Source: Mycolicibacterium senegalense (GTDB lineage: Bacteria; Actinomycetota; Actinomycetes; Mycobacteriales; Mycobacteriaceae). Taken from it: a stretch of 64,000 nt of DNA. Positions 35,355 to 45,952 of this stretch are shown here, piece by piece. The stretch covers positions 2,852,001-2,916,000 of the forward strand of contig NZ_CP081000.1 in the NCBI RefSeq assembly GCF_019645875.1. Reading direction: 5' to 3'. The translations under genes were made by a program, and so were the position numbers. Position 1 is the first letter of the stretch, and every line of letters begins with the position of its first letter. The notes under the pieces are model-generated. The model was not told the origin of the DNA. It was given only the letters and a program-made list of their open reading frames with translations, and searched no databases.

Positions 35355-35368
35355 TAGAACCTGTTCCA
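35355..35368. promoter_or_regulatory. KstR-type operator between divergent genes
   Basis: TAGAACCTGTTCCA matches the KstR consensus TNNAACNNGTTNNA at every fixed position. It lies 33 bp from the SDR start and 57 bp from the DapB-like start. KstR is the TetR-family repressor of cholesterol catabolism genes in mycobacteria and is relieved by a steroid CoA ester. Confidence 0.7.
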
Positions 35369-35424
35369 ATTTGGGCCTCGGATCGGCATACTGCGATCAG
35401 ACCGAACACCTTGAGGAGACCTGT

Positions 35425-36501
35425 ATGGCCATTCGCGTGGCGATCGTCGGCACCGGAAACTGCGGCCGGCTGGCCCTGATCCAGCTCATCGACGACCCCC
35501 GGTTCGAACTCGTCGCGGTGGGCACCTCGACCGAGGCGAAGGTCGGCCTGGACGCCGGCGAACTGGCCGGCCTGGACGGCGTCACCGGAGTTACCGCCAC
35601 GCTCGGCATCGATGCCGCGATCGCCGCCAAACCGGACTGCCTGGTGTACTGCGCGATGGGTGACACTCGCCCCGTGGAAGCCACCCGCGATGTGATGGCC
35701 GCACTGGCCGCCGGGATCAATGTGGTCGGCTCGGCCCCGGGCGGCCTGCAATTCCCCTGGGGCGCCATGCCGGAGAAGGCCATCGCCCGGGTCGAAGAAG
35801 CTGCCCAGGCGGGCAATTCAAGCGTGTTCATCACCGGCGTCGACCCCGGATTCGCCACCGACCTGGTGCCGTTCGCGATCGCCGGTACCTGTCAGCGCAT
35901 CGATCAGATCAAGACCATGGAGATCGCCGACTACGCCACCTATGACGGCACCGAGGTGATGTCGATCGTCATGGGATTCGGCAATCCGATCGACCAGCCC
36001 GGAATGTTGTTTCTTCCTGGAATCCTCAGCGCCGCTTGGGGAACCGCGATCCGGATGCTCGCCGCCGGACTGGGCGTCGAAGTCGAAGACATCACCGAGC
36101 ACTACGAGTTGGAGCCGGCGCCCGAGGACATCGAGGTCGCGACCGGCGTCATCGCCAAGGGCACGGTGGCGGCGATGCGCTTCCAGATCAACGGCATGGT
36201 CGGCGGTAAGCCGGTGATCGTGGTCGAACACGTCACCCGGGTGCGCGCGGACCTGCGGCCGGACTGGGCGCAGCCGGCCCAGCCCGGCGGCTCCTACCGC
36301 GTCGAGATTGTCGGCGAGCCTTCCTACGTGGTCGACATCTGCCCCACCAGCCGCAAGGGAGACCACAACCACGCCGCGATCGTGGCGGCAGCCGGACGCA
36401 TCGTCAACGCCATCCCCGACGTCATGGCCGCCGAGCCCGGCATCCGCACGACCCTGGACCTGCCGCTCGTCACGGGCAAGGGCCTGCACAGGTCGAGTTA
36501 G
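35425..36501 (+). CDS. DapB-like NAD(P)H-dependent amine dehydrogenase/reductase
   Basis: A 358-residue protein with a Rossmann start (VAIVGTGNCGRLALIQL) and the dihydrodipicolinate-reductase-like fold used by diaminopentanoate and related dehydrogenases. Features include YCAMGDTRP near 75 and a VVGSAPGG loop near 105. The family is common beside steroid or lipid degradation genes in mycobacteria, but the substrate is not known. A GAGGAG site precedes the ATG. The stop overlaps the convergent HAD gene by 4 bp. Probable KstR control from the shared upstream box. Confidence 0.75.
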   Translation: MAIRVAIVGTGNCGRLALIQLIDDPRFELVAVGTSTEAKVGLDAGELAGLDGVTGVTATLGIDAAIAAKPDCLVYCAMGDTRPVEATRDVMAALAAGINVVGSAPGGLQFPWGAMPEKAIARVEEAAQAGNSSVFITGVDPGFATDLVPFAIAGTCQRIDQIKTMEIADYATYDGTEVMSIVMGFGNPIDQPGMLFLPGILSAAWGTAIRMLAAGLGVEVEDITEHYELEPAPEDIEVATGVIAKGTVAAMRFQINGMVGGKPVIVVEHVTRVRADLRPDWAQPAQPGGSYRVEIVGEPSYVVDICPTSRKGDHNHAAIVAAAGRIVNAIPDVMAAEPGIRTTLDLPLVTGKGLHRSS

Positions 36502-37262
36502 GCACCCGGACGGAGCCGGCGTTCGCCGCGGCGCCGGCCACCCGGACGGGGCACGGTGAGCACCGGCCAGTCCTGTTCGGTGGCGGCCGAGGCCAGACCT
36601 GGTCGCGGATTCACCGGCCGCGGATGACCCACCAGACGCATCAGCGCGCTGTCCTCGGGACCGTCGGCATAGAAATAGCTGCGCGCCAGGTCTACCCGCT
36701 CAGTCCGGCAAAACGCCTGCACCGCATCGGCCTTACGCGCTCCCCAGATGATGGGTTCGATGATCCCGCCGGTCAACCGGCCCTGGTCGTCGGTGGCGAA
36801 GCGATTGCACAGCACGTGGTCGATACCCAGGTGCCGCGCGACCGGCTCGGCATGAATGGTCAGCGCCGAGGAACTCATCACCACCGTGTGCCCGCGATCC
36901 TGGTGGCGACGCACCACTTCCCGCATGTGCGGGTACACGCGTTGGGTGATGCGGCTTTCGAACAGGTACTCCCCCAGTTCGTCGAGCTCCGGCAGTGATT
37001 CGCCCCGGAGATAACCGGCCGCCCGCACCAGCAGCCGCTCGAACGGCATCCGTCCGATCCGATACCGCACGGAGGCCTCGACGATTCCGAGGATCTCACC
37101 GACCGCGGCCTGCCTCTGGCGGATGCGATGACCGGCGTGCGCCGTCGCGGTGAATCCGTCCACCAGAGTGCCGTCGAGGTCGAAGAAGGCGCCGACCTGG
37201 GCATCCCCCGGACCGAACCCGATCTCCTCGAGTGACTCGGGTGGCGACAGCGTGCGGCCCAT
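36498..37262 (-). CDS. HAD-IB phosphatase-like protein (SerB/PlsC-N type)
   Basis: A 254-residue HAD phosphatase. Motif I is GAFFDLDGTLVDGF (about residues 23-36), motif II is VVMSSSALT, motif III includes the Lys of WGARKADAV, and motif IV is FYADGPEDSALM. Its opening MGRTLSPPESLEEI and overall plan match the HAD half of Rv2483c (PlsC2), but here it stands alone with no acyltransferase. It probably removes phosphate from a small acid or lipid precursor. Confidence 0.75.
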   Translation of the reverse strand: MGRTLSPPESLEEIGFGPGDAQVGAFFDLDGTLVDGFTATAHAGHRIRQRQAAVGEILGIVEASVRYRIGRMPFERLLVRAAGYLRGESLPELDELGEYLFESRITQRVYPHMREVVRRHQDRGHTVVMSSSALTIHAEPVARHLGIDHVLCNRFATDDQGRLTGGIIEPIIWGARKADAVQAFCRTERVDLARSYFYADGPEDSALMRLVGHPRPVNPRPGLASAATEQDWPVLTVPRPGGRRRGERRLRPGA

Positions 37263-37330
37263 GGGGCTACTAAACCAAGCCACCACGACAATCGGCCAGT
37301 CGAGACCAGATCAGGACTAGAACTAGAGGG

Positions 37331-37696
37331 ATGTCCGCACAAATGCACCGCATCGGGATCAAGGATGTCGCGGCTGTCATCGCCACCGGACGATTCGAGG
37401 AGGCCAAGGCCTGGTACACGCGGTTGCTCGACCGCGAACCCGACCTGGAACCGGTTCCGGGCGTCGCCGAATGGCAACTGACCGCGACGGCGTGGCTACA
37501 GGTCGTCACCGATGATGGCGGCGCCGGGCGATCGGCCGTGAGATTCGGGGTCGATAACCTCGGCACCACCGTCGCCTGGCTGCGCGACAACGGCGTCAGC
37601 GTGCCAGAACCGCAGGTCATCGCCGACATGGTCGCCGTCATCGATGTCGCCGATCCCGACGGAAACGAAGTGTCGTTCGTGGCCGAGCTCGCGTGA
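37331..37696 (+). CDS. VOC (glyoxalase/bleomycin-resistance) family protein
   Basis: A 121-residue single-module VOC protein with the paired beta-alpha-beta-beta-beta pattern: RFEEAKAWYTRLLDREPDLE in the first half and VIDVADPDGNEVSFVAEL at the end. Such proteins are metal-dependent isomerases, dioxygenases or antibiotic binders; the role is not set. AGAGGG lies just before the ATG. The gene is divergent from the HAD gene. Confidence 0.8.
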   Translation: MSAQMHRIGIKDVAAVIATGRFEEAKAWYTRLLDREPDLEPVPGVAEWQLTATAWLQVVTDDGGAGRSAVRFGVDNLGTTVAWLRDNGVSVPEPQVIADMVAVIDVADPDGNEVSFVAELA

Positions 37697-37740
37697 ATCT
37701 GCCGGGTCCCGGCCCGAAACGCCCCACGGTGGTACTAAAC

Positions 37741-37754
37741 TAGAACACGTTTCA
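37741..37754. promoter_or_regulatory. KstR-type operator upstream of the nitronate-monooxygenase-like gene
   Basis: TAGAACACGTTTCA matches TNNAACNNGTTNNA at all fixed positions. It is 64 bp upstream of the start at 37819 and 45 bp after the VOC stop, so it most likely controls only the downstream gene. Confidence 0.7.
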
Positions 37755-37818
37755 CTTCTGTCCGGGCCGGACCGGCCGAGGACTCTCGAACCGCACCGTC
37801 ACCACAAGGAGCTGGAGA

Positions 37819-38949
37819 ATGCACACCGCACTCTGCGACGAGCTCGGGATCGAATTCCCGATTTTCGCGTTCACCCATTGTCGCGACGTCGTCGTCGCCG
37901 TCAGCAAGGCCGGCGGTTTCGGCGTGCTGGGCGCCGTGGGCTTCACGCCCGAGCAGCTGGAAATCGAGCTCAACTGGATCGATGAGCACATCGGCGATCA
38001 CCCGTACGGCGTCGACATCGTGATCCCGAACAAGTACGAGGGCATGGACGCCAACATGTCCGCCGACGAACTCAAGGGCATGCTGCAGTCCCTGGTGCCC
38101 CAGGAGCATCTGGACTTCGCCCGCAAGATCCTCGCCGACCACGGCGTGCCGGTCGAACACAGCGACGACGATGCGCTGCAGTTGCTCGGCTGGACCGAGG
38201 CCACCGCGACCCCGCAGGTGGAAATCGCCCTCAAGCACCCCAAGATGACGCTGATCGCCAATGCGCTCGGCACCCCGCCGGCCGACATGATCAAGCGCAT
38301 CCACGCCGAGGGCCGCAAGGTCGCGGCGCTGTGCGGCTCGCCGTCACAGGCCCGTAAGCACGCCGACGCCGGCGTCGACATCATCATCGCCCAGGGCGGC
38401 GAGGCCGGTGGACACAGCGGCGAGGTGGGCTCGATCGTGCTCTGGCCCCAGGTCGTCAAGGAGGTCGCTCCGGTGCCGGTGCTGGCCGCCGGCGGTATCG
38501 GCAGCGGTCAGCAGATCGCCGCGGCCCTGGCGCTCGGTGCGCAGGGCGCCTGGACCGGATCGCAGTGGGTCATGGTCGAGGAGTCCGAGCACACCGCGCA
38601 GCAGCACGCCGCGTACGCCAAGGCCACCAGCCGCGACACCGTGCGCAGCCGCTCGTTCACCGGCAAGCCGGCCCGCATGCTTCGCAACGACTGGACCGAA
38701 GCCTGGGAGAACCCGGACAACCCGAAGCCGCTCGGTATGCCGTTGCAGTACATGGTGTCCGGGATGGCCGTGGCCGCCACGCACAAGTACCCCAACGAGA
38801 GCGTCGACGTCGCGTTCAACCCGGTCGGCCAGGTGGTCGGCCAGTTCACCAAGGTCGAGAAGACCTCCGCGGTGATCGAACGCTGGGTCCAGGAATACCT
38901 GGAGGCGACAGGCACCCTCAACGCCCTCAACGAGGCTGCCGGGGTGTGA
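37819..38949 (+). CDS. Nitronate monooxygenase family flavoprotein
   Basis: A 376-residue FMN TIM-barrel protein of the nitronate-monooxygenase/enoyl-reductase family. The flavin-phosphate region is visible as AQGGEAGGHSG (about 192-202) and LAAGGIGSGQQIAAALALGAQG (about 222-243). Related proteins in steroid regulons act as reductases or dehydrogenases on ring-degradation intermediates rather than on nitronates. The KstR-type box upstream supports such a role. AAGGAG precedes the ATG. A perfect 20-bp hairpin follows the gene. Confidence 0.8.
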   Translation: MHTALCDELGIEFPIFAFTHCRDVVVAVSKAGGFGVLGAVGFTPEQLEIELNWIDEHIGDHPYGVDIVIPNKYEGMDANMSADELKGMLQSLVPQEHLDFARKILADHGVPVEHSDDDALQLLGWTEATATPQVEIALKHPKMTLIANALGTPPADMIKRIHAEGRKVAALCGSPSQARKHADAGVDIIIAQGGEAGGHSGEVGSIVLWPQVVKEVAPVPVLAAGGIGSGQQIAAALALGAQGAWTGSQWVMVEESEHTAQQHAAYAKATSRDTVRSRSFTGKPARMLRNDWTEAWENPDNPKPLGMPLQYMVSGMAVAATHKYPNESVDVAFNPVGQVVGQFTKVEKTSAVIERWVQEYLEATGTLNALNEAAGV

Positions 38950-38994
38950 TCGAGGCCGCCGGCAATCCCTGCCGGCCCCATCGACACAGTTAGG

Positions 38995-39049
38995 TCATCA
39001 ACGCGGCGGGTTGCAGCCACCATCAGGCAGCAACCCGCCGCGTTGATGA
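38995..39049 (+). terminator. Perfect 20-bp stem hairpin (likely terminator or processing site)
   Basis: The 20-base arm at 38995-39014 is exactly complementary to 39030-39049, with a 15-base loop. It lies 45 bp past the nitronate-monooxygenase-like stop. Only TTT follows, not a real U tract, as is common for mycobacterial terminators. The length and perfection are unusual for this window. Confidence 0.6.
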
Positions 39050-39094
39050 TTTGGGCGCAACCGCTCGAGCTCACGGGATAGACCCATGCCCGTC

Positions 39095-39120
39095 GATTAT
39101 GTAGGGTTACATACATAATC
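39095..39120. promoter_or_regulatory. TetR-family operator with nested repeats
   Basis: GATTATGTA (39095-39103) and TACATAATC (39112-39120) are perfect 9-bp inverted repeats with an 8-bp centre. A second dyad, TATGTA (39098-39103) and TACATA (39108-39113), is nested inside. The site ends 16 bp before the TetR start codon, placed for autorepression and for control of the coupled oxidoreductase. Confidence 0.7.
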
Positions 39121-39136
39121 CGGCGAAAGGCGTCCG

Positions 39137-39702
39137 ATGACCAGTCCTCGTGAGCGCATGGTGGCCTCGGCTGCACTGCTGATCCGGGAGCGCGGCGCGC
39201 ACCCGACCGCGATCGCCGACGTACTCGCCCACAGCGGCGCACCGCGCGGATCGGCCTACCACTACTTTCCCGGCGGGCGCAGCCAACTCGTGTGCGAGGC
39301 CATCGATTACGCCAGCGATCAGGTGGCCGCGCGAATCGACAAGGCCGACAGCGCCACGGGTTTGCTCGACGCGATGATCGCCGGGTTTCGCAAACAGTTG
39401 TCCGCCACCGACTTCCGGGCCGGCTGCCCGATTGTGGCGGTCGCGGTCGAGGCGGGAGAACCCGGCGCCACCGACACCGCCGCACTGGACCGCGCCGGGG
39501 CCGCCTTCACCCGCTGGACCACTCAGATCACCCATCGGCTGATCGACGACGGAGTCCCCGCCGAACGCGCCGAGGAACTCGCGACGCTGATCATGACGTC
39601 GATCGAAGGTGCGGTCGTGATGGCACGGGCAACTCGCGACGTCAAACCACTCGAGCTGATCCACCGTCAACTTCGCCCCCTCCTGCCGGAAGGAACATCG
39701 TC

Positions 39703-39706
<4 letters not shown>
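39137..39706 (+). CDS. TetR/AcrR family regulator (Rv0196-like)
   Basis: A 189-residue regulator. The N-terminal helix-turn-helix is ATAIADVLAHSGAPRGSAYHYF-like (residues 22-43), and the C-terminal domain is of the LmrA/YxaF kind with DFRAGCPIVAVAVEA. It matches Rv0196, which in M. tuberculosis also precedes a molybdopterin oxidoreductase. The stop overlaps the next gene in ATGA, so both are one operon behind the operator at 39095-39120. Confidence 0.85.
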
Positions 39707-41952
<2,246 letters not shown>

Positions 41953-41967
41953 TCAGATTCCCGGCCC

Positions 41968-42567
41968 TCAGGGCGCGGGTGCCGGAGCCGGCGGGACCGG
42001 TAGTGCCGGCGCGGCCGGCGCGGCCGGCGCGGCCGGCGCGGTTACCGCCGGGCCGACGGGAGCCGCGGGCCCGACAGGAGCGCCGGGCTCGACGACGGCC
42101 GGCCCACCGGGCACCGGCGCTGTCGGCGCGCCCGGAGCCACCGGCGCGGTCGGAACGTTCGGACCGGGCACCTGGCCCGGGACGGGCGTGTTCATGCCAC
42201 GTTGCGCGAGCCCGAGCACCAGCGCTTCCTTGCCGCTGATCTCCTGGTTCTGCACCGCGTGCCACAGATCCTTGAGATAGCTCAGGTTGGGTGTCTCGGT
42301 TCCCTGTCCGGTGGGATCCATCGTGGCCCCCGGCGGCAGGGCGTCGGGGCTCGCCAGGTGCGGGGTGCCCGCCGGAGCCGCGGCGGCCGGTGCCGCCGGA
42401 TCTCCGGCTGCCGGGGCAGCCGCCGGCCCGGGCGCGGGAACGGGAGCCGGAGCGGGCGCTGGATTGGGCGGCTCGGCGGCCGCCGCGGCGGCCATGGCCA
42501 ACGCCACGACGGGACCCGACACGCAGCCCGTCAAAACGATCCCGAACCTACGGACGTCGACTCGCAT
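41968..42567 (-). CDS. Exported alanine/proline-rich protein
   Basis: A 199-residue protein with a signal peptide (about residues 8-32, ending AAAAAEP) and a short globular core around residues 90-125 (PNLSYLKDLWHAVQNQEISGKEALVLGLAQRG spans the region). The core is flanked by long Ala/Pro tracts. The C terminus is built on the APAAPAAPAAP pattern encoded by a 9-bp tandem repeat. This is a cell-wall-spanning style of protein; the family name was not recognised. Confidence 0.7.
   Translation of the reverse strand: MRVDVRRFGIVLTGCVSGPVVALAMAAAAAAEPPNPAPAPAPVPAPGPAAAPAAGDPAAPAAAAPAGTPHLASPDALPPGATMDPTGQGTETPNLSYLKDLWHAVQNQEISGKEALVLGLAQRGMNTPVPGQVPGPNVPTAPVAPGAPTAPVPGGPAVVEPGAPVGPAAPVGPAVTAPAAPAAPAAPALPVPPAPAPAP
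42006..42041 (+). repeat. Four-copy 9-bp tandem repeat
   Basis: The unit CCGGCGCGG is repeated four times head to tail inside the Ala/Pro-rich gene and encodes Ala-Pro-Ala steps. Copy number could vary by slippage without shifting the frame. Confidence 0.7.
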
Positions 42568-42655
42568 AACTGGTTAGCCTCCTGCTGTTGCTCCAGGGAC
42601 AGATGGTAACGCTGGGTGCATCGTCGCGCTCGTCCAACCGTTACAGCGCAAGAAC

Positions 42656-42669
42656 CGGAACACGTTCCA
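42656..42669. promoter_or_regulatory. KstR-like operator upstream of CYP125 (one mismatch)
   Basis: CGGAACACGTTCCA fits TNNAACNNGTTNNA except at the first base. It is a perfect dyad (GGAAC / GTTCC). It lies 107 bp before the cyp125 start and 88 bp from the divergent Ala/Pro-rich gene. Confidence 0.6.
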
Positions 42670-42776
42670 ATACTCGCAACGCATGAGTTTCCGAAAGCCA
42701 CTCCGAGGGGCGCCACCTGTGGTGTAGCAATGGCTTTACGCCACTACACAACGTCGTCGCGAGGAGCGCCAACGCC

Positions 42777-44024
42777 ATGCCGACTCTGAACCTTCCGCCC
42801 GGATTCGACTTCACCGATCCCGACATCTACGCCGAGCGCCTGCCGGTCGAAGAGCTCGCGGAGATGCGCCGGCTGGCACCGATCTGGTGGAACGAGCAGC
42901 CGAAGGGTCAAGGAGGGTTCGACGACGGCGGATTCTGGGTCGTCACCAAGCACAAAGACGTCAAAGAGGTATCGCTGCGCAGTGACGTGTTCTCCAGCCA
43001 GGAGAAGACCGCGCTGCCGCGCTATCGGGAAGGCACCATCCAACAACAGATCGACCAGGGCAAGTTCGTGCTGCTCAACATGGACGCACCCCATCACACC
43101 CATCTGCGCAAGATCATCTCGCGGGCGTTCACCCCGCGCGCCGTCGAACGCCTGCGCGCCGACCTCGCCGAGCGCGCCCGAGCCATCGTCGAGACGGCCG
43201 CCGCCGAAGGCTCGGGAGATTTCGTCGAGCAGGTGTCATGCGAACTGCCCCTCCAGGCCATCGCGGGCCTCATGGGCGTGCCGCAGGAGGACCGCAAGAA
43301 GCTGTTCGACTGGTCCAATCAGATGGTCGGCGACCAGGACCCCGAGTTCGCCTCCAACGATGCGATCAGCGCCTCGGTCGAGTTGATCATGTACGGAATG
43401 CAGATGGCCGCCGAGCGCACGAAGAACCCCGGCGAAGATCTGGTCTCCAAGCTGCTCCAAGCCGATGTGGAGGGACACAAACTCTCCGACGACGAGTTCG
43501 GCTTCTTCGTGATCCTGCTCGCCGTGGCAGGCAACGAGACCACCCGCAACTCGATCACCCAGGGCATGATGGCGTTCGCCGACCATCCGGACCAGTGGGA
43601 GTTGTTCAAGCGGGAACGCCCGGCCACGGCCGCCGACGAGATCGTGCGGTGGGCCACGCCGGTGACGTCATTCCAGCGGACCGCCCTGGAGGACACCGAG
43701 CTGGCCGGGGTGCCGATCAAGAAGGGCCAACGGGTGGTGATGTTCTACCGCTCGGCCAATTTCGACGAAGACGTGTTCGAGGATCCGTACACCTTCGACA
43801 TATTGCGTGATCCCAACCCGCATGTGGGATTCGGCGGAACCGGTGCCCACTACTGCATCGGCGCCAATCTGGCCAGGATGACCATCGACCTGATCTTCAA
43901 CGCGATCGCCGACGGGATGCCCGACCTGACCCCGCTCTCGGCACCCGAACGACTGCGGTCGGGCTGGCTGAACGGAATCAAGCACTGGCAGGTGGATTAC
44001 CTCGGCCGCTCGGATAGTCGATGA
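42777..44024 (+). CDS. cyp125: Cytochrome P450 CYP125 (steroid C26/C27 monooxygenase)
   Basis: A 415-residue P450 that matches CYP125 closely: LPPGFDFTDPDIYAERLPV at the start, LNMDAPHHTHLRKIISRAF, the I-helix AVAGNETTRNSIT, the ExxR motif in DEIVRW, and the haem-binding FGGTGAHYCIGANLAR with C360. CYP125 oxidises the terminal methyl group of the cholesterol side chain, the first step of its degradation. This copy lacks the roughly 18-residue N-terminal extension of the M. tuberculosis enzyme. Fast growers can carry more than one CYP125. GAGGAG lies 10 bp before the ATG. Confidence 0.9.
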   Translation: MPTLNLPPGFDFTDPDIYAERLPVEELAEMRRLAPIWWNEQPKGQGGFDDGGFWVVTKHKDVKEVSLRSDVFSSQEKTALPRYREGTIQQQIDQGKFVLLNMDAPHHTHLRKIISRAFTPRAVERLRADLAERARAIVETAAAEGSGDFVEQVSCELPLQAIAGLMGVPQEDRKKLFDWSNQMVGDQDPEFASNDAISASVELIMYGMQMAAERTKNPGEDLVSKLLQADVEGHKLSDDEFGFFVILLAVAGNETTRNSITQGMMAFADHPDQWELFKRERPATAADEIVRWATPVTSFQRTALEDTELAGVPIKKGQRVVMFYRSANFDEDVFEDPYTFDILRDPNPHVGFGGTGAHYCIGANLARMTIDLIFNAIADGMPDLTPLSAPERLRSGWLNGIKHWQVDYLGRSDSR

Positions 44025-44301
44025 TGGACCGCCAATAGTCTTCGGGGATCTCGGTGTTGGACCGCAGCACGATCGCCAGACCGGTCGCCATCGCGATACC
44101 GAGCACCCCGAGCCACAGCCCGGCGAGTGCGATCACCGTCCAGAGCACCGTCGTCACCGTGGGCCAGGGTGAGACCAGGGCGAGCGCCGGCGCGAAGAAG
44201 AAACCGGTTCCGATATAGGCGGCCGATCCAGACCGGTCGGCGGTCATCACGAAGTGCAACCAGCGCGGAATCGACTGCGGCGTCTGGGGCGGCGTACGCA
44301 T
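43978..44301 (-). CDS. Small two-helix membrane protein overlapping the cyp125 3' end
   Basis: A 107-residue protein with two hydrophobic segments (about 26-48 and 52-80) and polar ends. Its last 47 bp overlap the convergent cyp125 coding sequence. The ATG has an excellent AGGAGG site 5 bp upstream, which argues that it is real. The function is unknown. It is divergent from the XRE regulator, with a strong operator between them. Confidence 0.7.
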   Translation of the reverse strand: MRTPPQTPQSIPRWLHFVMTADRSGSAAYIGTGFFFAPALALVSPWPTVTTVLWTVIALAGLWLGVLGIAMATGLAIVLRSNTEIPEDYWRSIIDYPSGRGNPPASA

Positions 44302-44341
44302 TTTTCCTCCTGTGCGAGTTCGACTCCAGCGTCGCCCGACC

Positions 44342-44362
44342 GGGTAATCGTGGCAATTACCC
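44342..44362. promoter_or_regulatory. Operator between the small membrane protein and the XRE regulator
   Basis: GGGTAAT (44342-44348) and ATTACCC (44356-44362) form a perfect 7-bp inverted repeat with a 7-bp centre. It is 8 bp before the regulator's likely start and about 40 bp from the divergent gene, well placed to control both. Confidence 0.6.
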
Positions 44363-44370
44363 CGGAGGTA

Positions 44371-45180
44371 GTGGCCATCTCTCGACGTGTGCCCGAGACT
44401 CGGGTGGTGACAAGTGCGACCGCCCAGACACCGATCGGCTCACTGATGCGCGACTGGCGCCTGCGCCGGCGGATCAGTCAGCTGGAACTGGCCATCGAGG
44501 CCGATGTGTCGGCCCGCCATCTCAGTTTCATCGAGACCGGGCGCTCGGTGCCGAGCCGGGCGATGGTGCTGCGACTGGCCGAAGCCCTCGACGTGCCCCT
44601 GCGAGACCAGAATCAGCTGCTGCTGGCCGCCGGGCTGGCACCGGTGTACGCCGAACGGACACTCGACGATCCCGAGATGGCCGCCGTGCGCGATGGGGTT
44701 GCCCGGGTCTTGGACGCCTATGACCCCTTTCCCTGTGTGGTGGTCGACCGTGCCTGGAACCTGGTGCAGGCCAATGCCGGCACCGGCGTCATGCTGGCAG
44801 GTGTCGCGCCGCATCTACTGGAGCAACCCAACGCACTGCGGATCACCCTGCATCCCGAGGGCATGGCTCCACGCATCCGGAATCTGGCCGAGTGGCGCCA
44901 CCACCTGATCAGCCGACTGCGCCGCGAGGTCACGGTGAGCGGATCGACCGAACTGGCCGAGCTGCTCACCGAGGTCGAGTCCTACCCCGGCGGCATGGAG
45001 CCGGTGCGCGATCTCGGCGGGGTCGTCGTCCCCTTGGAGCTGGCCGTGCCCGACGGCACGGTGCTGACTTTCTTGAGCACGGTCACGACCTTCGGCACCG
45101 CACTGGATCTGACGGCTGCCGAATTGAGCATCGAGGCGTTTCTGCCCGCCGACGCCGAAACGGCCGCGGCGCTCCGCTGA
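44371..45180 (+). CDS. XRE-family regulator with MmyB-like ligand-binding domain
   Basis: A 269-residue regulator. The helix-turn-helix is [26 protein letters not shown] (about residues 30-55). The C-terminal MmyB-like PAS-type domain holds [17 protein letters not shown] near 125. MmyB-like proteins bind fatty-acid-like ligands and often control small oxidoreductase or membrane genes beside them. Several GTG codons are possible starts (44350, 44371, 44389, 44404). I chose 44371, just after the operator and a GGAGG motif, but spacing is short and this is uncertain. Confidence 0.8.
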   Translation: MAISRRVPETRVVTSATAQTPIGSLMRDWRLRRRISQLELAIEADVSARHLSFIETGRSVPSRAMVLRLAEALDVPLRDQNQLLLAAGLAPVYAERTLDDPEMAAVRDGVARVLDAYDPFPCVVVDRAWNLVQANAGTGVMLAGVAPHLLEQPNALRITLHPEGMAPRIRNLAEWRHHLISRLRREVTVSGSTELAELLTEVESYPGGMEPVRDLGGVVVPLELAVPDGTVLTFLSTVTTFGTALDLTAAELSIEAFLPADAETAAALR

Positions 45181-45194
45181 GTGGTCTTACCACT
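45180..45194. promoter_or_regulatory. FadR/GntR-type operator
   Basis: AGTGGT (45180-45185), CTT, ACCACT (45189-45194) is a perfect dyad that fits the FadR-subfamily pattern TNGTNNNACNA. It lies 35 bp before the FadR-type gene start, so autoregulation is likely. Confidence 0.65.
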
Positions 45195-45229
45195 TGACCT
45201 CTGACCGGTTGGGGAGGCAGCATGGCCTC

Positions 45230-45952
45230 ATGGCGCTGCAACCGGTCAACCGTCGGTCTGTCCCCGAAGACGTCTTCGAGCAGATCGTCGACGAGGTGCT
45301 CAGCGGCCAGATGCAGCCCGGCGAGCCGTTACCCAGCGAACGCCGACTGGCTGAGGTTCTCGGGGTGTCCCGTCCAGCCGTACGGGAGGCGATCAAGCGC
45401 CTCACCGAGGCCGGCCTGGTCGAGGTCCGGCAAGGCGACGCCACCACCGTGCGGGATTTCCGCAGGCACGCCGGTCTCGACCTGCTGCCCCGATTGCTTT
45501 TGCGCGCAGGCGAACTCGACGTCAGCGTGGTGCGCAGCATCTTGGAGACCCGCTTGCACAACGGCCCCAAGGTCGCCGCATTGGCCGCCGAGCGTGCCCC
45601 GGCCGAACTGGTCGCGAAACTCGGCTCGACCGTGGAGTCCCTGGCCGCCGAACAGGACCCGGTGGAACAACAACTCCTGGCGCTGGCCTTCTGGGACCTG
45701 GTCGTCGACGGCGCGGATTCCATCGCATTCCGGTTGATGTACAACACGCTTCGGCAGACCTATGAGCCCGCACTGCCGGCGCTGGCCACCATGATGGCCG
45801 CCGAGGTCGGCCGTCCGGACGCATACCGCCGGATCGTCGAGGCGATCGAGGCGGGCGACCCGGCAGCGGCCGACCGGGCGGCTCAGGAACTGCTGGGGCC
45901 CGCCACGGACGCTCTCACGGCCGCCCTCGACAGCTTGGAGGAAAACCGATGA
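45230..45952 (+). CDS. FadR/GntR family transcriptional regulator
   Basis: A 240-residue regulator with a GntR winged helix ([24 protein letters not shown], about 30-55) and a helical FCD-type C-terminal domain ([21 protein letters not shown]). It probably senses a carboxylic acid. The stop overlaps the next gene in ATGA, so it controls and is translated with the hydroxylase-like protein. The ATG at 45230 is 12 bp from GGGGAGG; a TTG at 45194 is the alternative but lies in the operator. Confidence 0.85.
   Translation: MALQPVNRRSVPEDVFEQIVDEVLSGQMQPGEPLPSERRLAEVLGVSRPAVREAIKRLTEAGLVEVRQGDATTVRDFRRHAGLDLLPRLLLRAGELDVSVVRSILETRLHNGPKVAALAAERAPAELVAKLGSTVESLAAEQDPVEQQLLALAFWDLVVDGADSIAFRLMYNTLRQTYEPALPALATMMAAEVGRPDAYRRIVEAIEAGDPAAADRAAQELLGPATDALTAALDSLEENR

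Noticed and set aside
37317..37328. A fourth KstR-like site before the VOC gene (CTAGAACTAGAG)
   Set aside because: Only the AAC half-site is present; the GTT half is missing.
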